A stretch of DNA of 64,000 nt, taken from the NCBI GenBank assembly GCA_037447655.1, contig JBBHKE010002232.1:1-64000 (forward strand), written 5' to 3'. The first letter of the stretch is position 1, and every line of letters starts with the position of its first letter. The stretch is from Zygnema cylindricum (lineage: Eukaryota; Streptophyta; Zygnematophyceae; Zygnematales; Zygnemataceae). The notes below the pieces were generated by a model, which was not told the origin of the DNA, ran no database searches, and saw only the letters and a list, made by a program, of their open reading frames with translations. Below are positions 63,357-64,000 of the stretch, piece by piece. The position numbers were made by a program, and so were the translations under genes.

Positions 63357-64000
63357 GCTATAGAGAATATGGAAATACAACAAATGGATGTTAAAACTGC
63401 CTTTTTGCATGGAGAGTTAGAAGAAACCATTTATATGAAACAACCTGAAATGTACGTTGAAAAGGGAAAGGAAGAATTAGTGTGTAAATTGATGAAATCT
63501 ATGTATGGGATAAAACAAGCCTCGCGTCAGTGGAATCTGAAGTTAGATGAGTTTTTGACTGGGCTAGGTTTTAAGAGAATTAGCTCAGATCATTCTGTAT
63601 ATGTTCTACAAGGAGAGGATGGGGTAATTTACATTGCTGTATATGTGGATGATCTATTATTAATAAGTAAGTCAATGGATGAAATAAACAGCATTAAAGC
63701 GGCTTTAAGGTCTACGTTCGAGATGAAAGACCTCGGTGAGGCCAAATACATCTTAGGAATACCGGTAGATAGAGACAGAAACAAAAGGCTGATTATGTTG
63801 ACTCAAAATGAAGCAATAGGTATCATGCTGGAAAGATTTGAAATGAGAGATGTAAAAGAATTCGTAACTCCTATGGAATTCAGGCAGAAATTAGAAGGAA
63901 TTGATACAAATTCAAGCATAATGATTGGTGGGAGTCTAAAGACAGGGGAGGAAGAGTTTATGGCTTCAAAGCCATATAGACAAGTAGTCGGAAGTCTTAT
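63357..64000 (+). pseudogene. RT core of element C, open to the window edge
   Basis: From the ATG at 63369 the frame is open to 64000: MDVKTAFLHGELEETIYMKQ, SMYGIKQASRQWN, SSDHSVYVL, intact YVDDLLLIS (near 63640), FEMKDLGEAKYILGI, ending in YRQVVGSL. No stop in over 200 codons. RNase H and 3' LTR lie beyond the edge. Confidence 0.9.

Larger units (their letters stand above)
41760..64000 (+). mobile_element. copia element C, host of the nested stack, runs past the right edge
   Basis: C occupies 41760-44017 and 62387-64000. Its integrase stops at ..TVTKSAR (44017) and resumes as MLADKGLDLKFWAEAL (62390), exactly the order seen in other copia integrases. The gap is filled by B1, A2 and A3. The degenerate target duplication is CCCGG (44013-44017) and CCTAG (62382-62386). 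Its 5' LTR is truncated at the E boundary. Confidence 0.85.

Overview
The window is nuclear DNA of a plant, most probably a land plant. The evidence is one split gene for an organelle-targeted methionyl-tRNA formyltransferase with a telo-box/ACGT-type promoter, plus Ty1/copia elements, Ty3 elements (one of them chromovirus-like) and a hAT transposon remnant. I cannot name the species. Nothing suggests a prokaryotic or organellar genome.

Region 1 (1-5640, minus strand): the only host gene. Nine exons (193-5458) can be joined in frame to 357 residues. The 3' end lies beyond the left edge. One intron has a GC donor, and another has a long CT microsatellite as its polypyrimidine tract. A compact promoter follows. 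5641-7417 holds nothing I recognise.

Region 2 (7418-19627): a decayed Ty3 element, called F here (7418-15170, minus), inserted in a hAT transposase remnant. A 2.76 kb piece of this locus (gag start, leader, 5' LTR and hAT flank) is duplicated at 16865-19627.

Region 3 (19629-34486, plus): a head-to-tail string of copia family A with shared LTRs (LTR1, internal, LTR2, internal A1, LTR3). LTR2 is split by a young gag-only element, D1 (23265-28025), with two 1475-bp LTRs and a perfect TTAAC target duplication. LTR3 is broken by an opposite-strand A LTR.

Region 4 (34487-41759, minus): a Ty3 chromovirus-like element, E, with gag, protease, RT/RNase H, integrase with a chromodomain-like end, and an extra sense ORF between integrase and the 3' LTR.

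Region 5 (41760-64000): a four-level nest of copia elements. C (plus) is split by B1 (plus), whose 3' LTR is split by A2 (minus), whose gag is split by A3 (plus). Removing the inserts in order restores each host element's continuity.

Main observation: copia families A, B and D have a primer-binding site complementary to the anticodon arm of initiator tRNA-Met (half-tRNA priming), directly abutting the LTR. The gag reading frame runs through this site as Val-Met-Gly-Pro, so the AUG in the primer site is the complement of the primer's CAU anticodon. In A, C and D an upstream in-frame ATG lies inside the LTR, so Gag probably starts in U5. Every retroelement copy seen whole here carries stops or frameshifts. 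Only the RT of C at the right edge is uninterrupted, for the roughly 640 bases visible.
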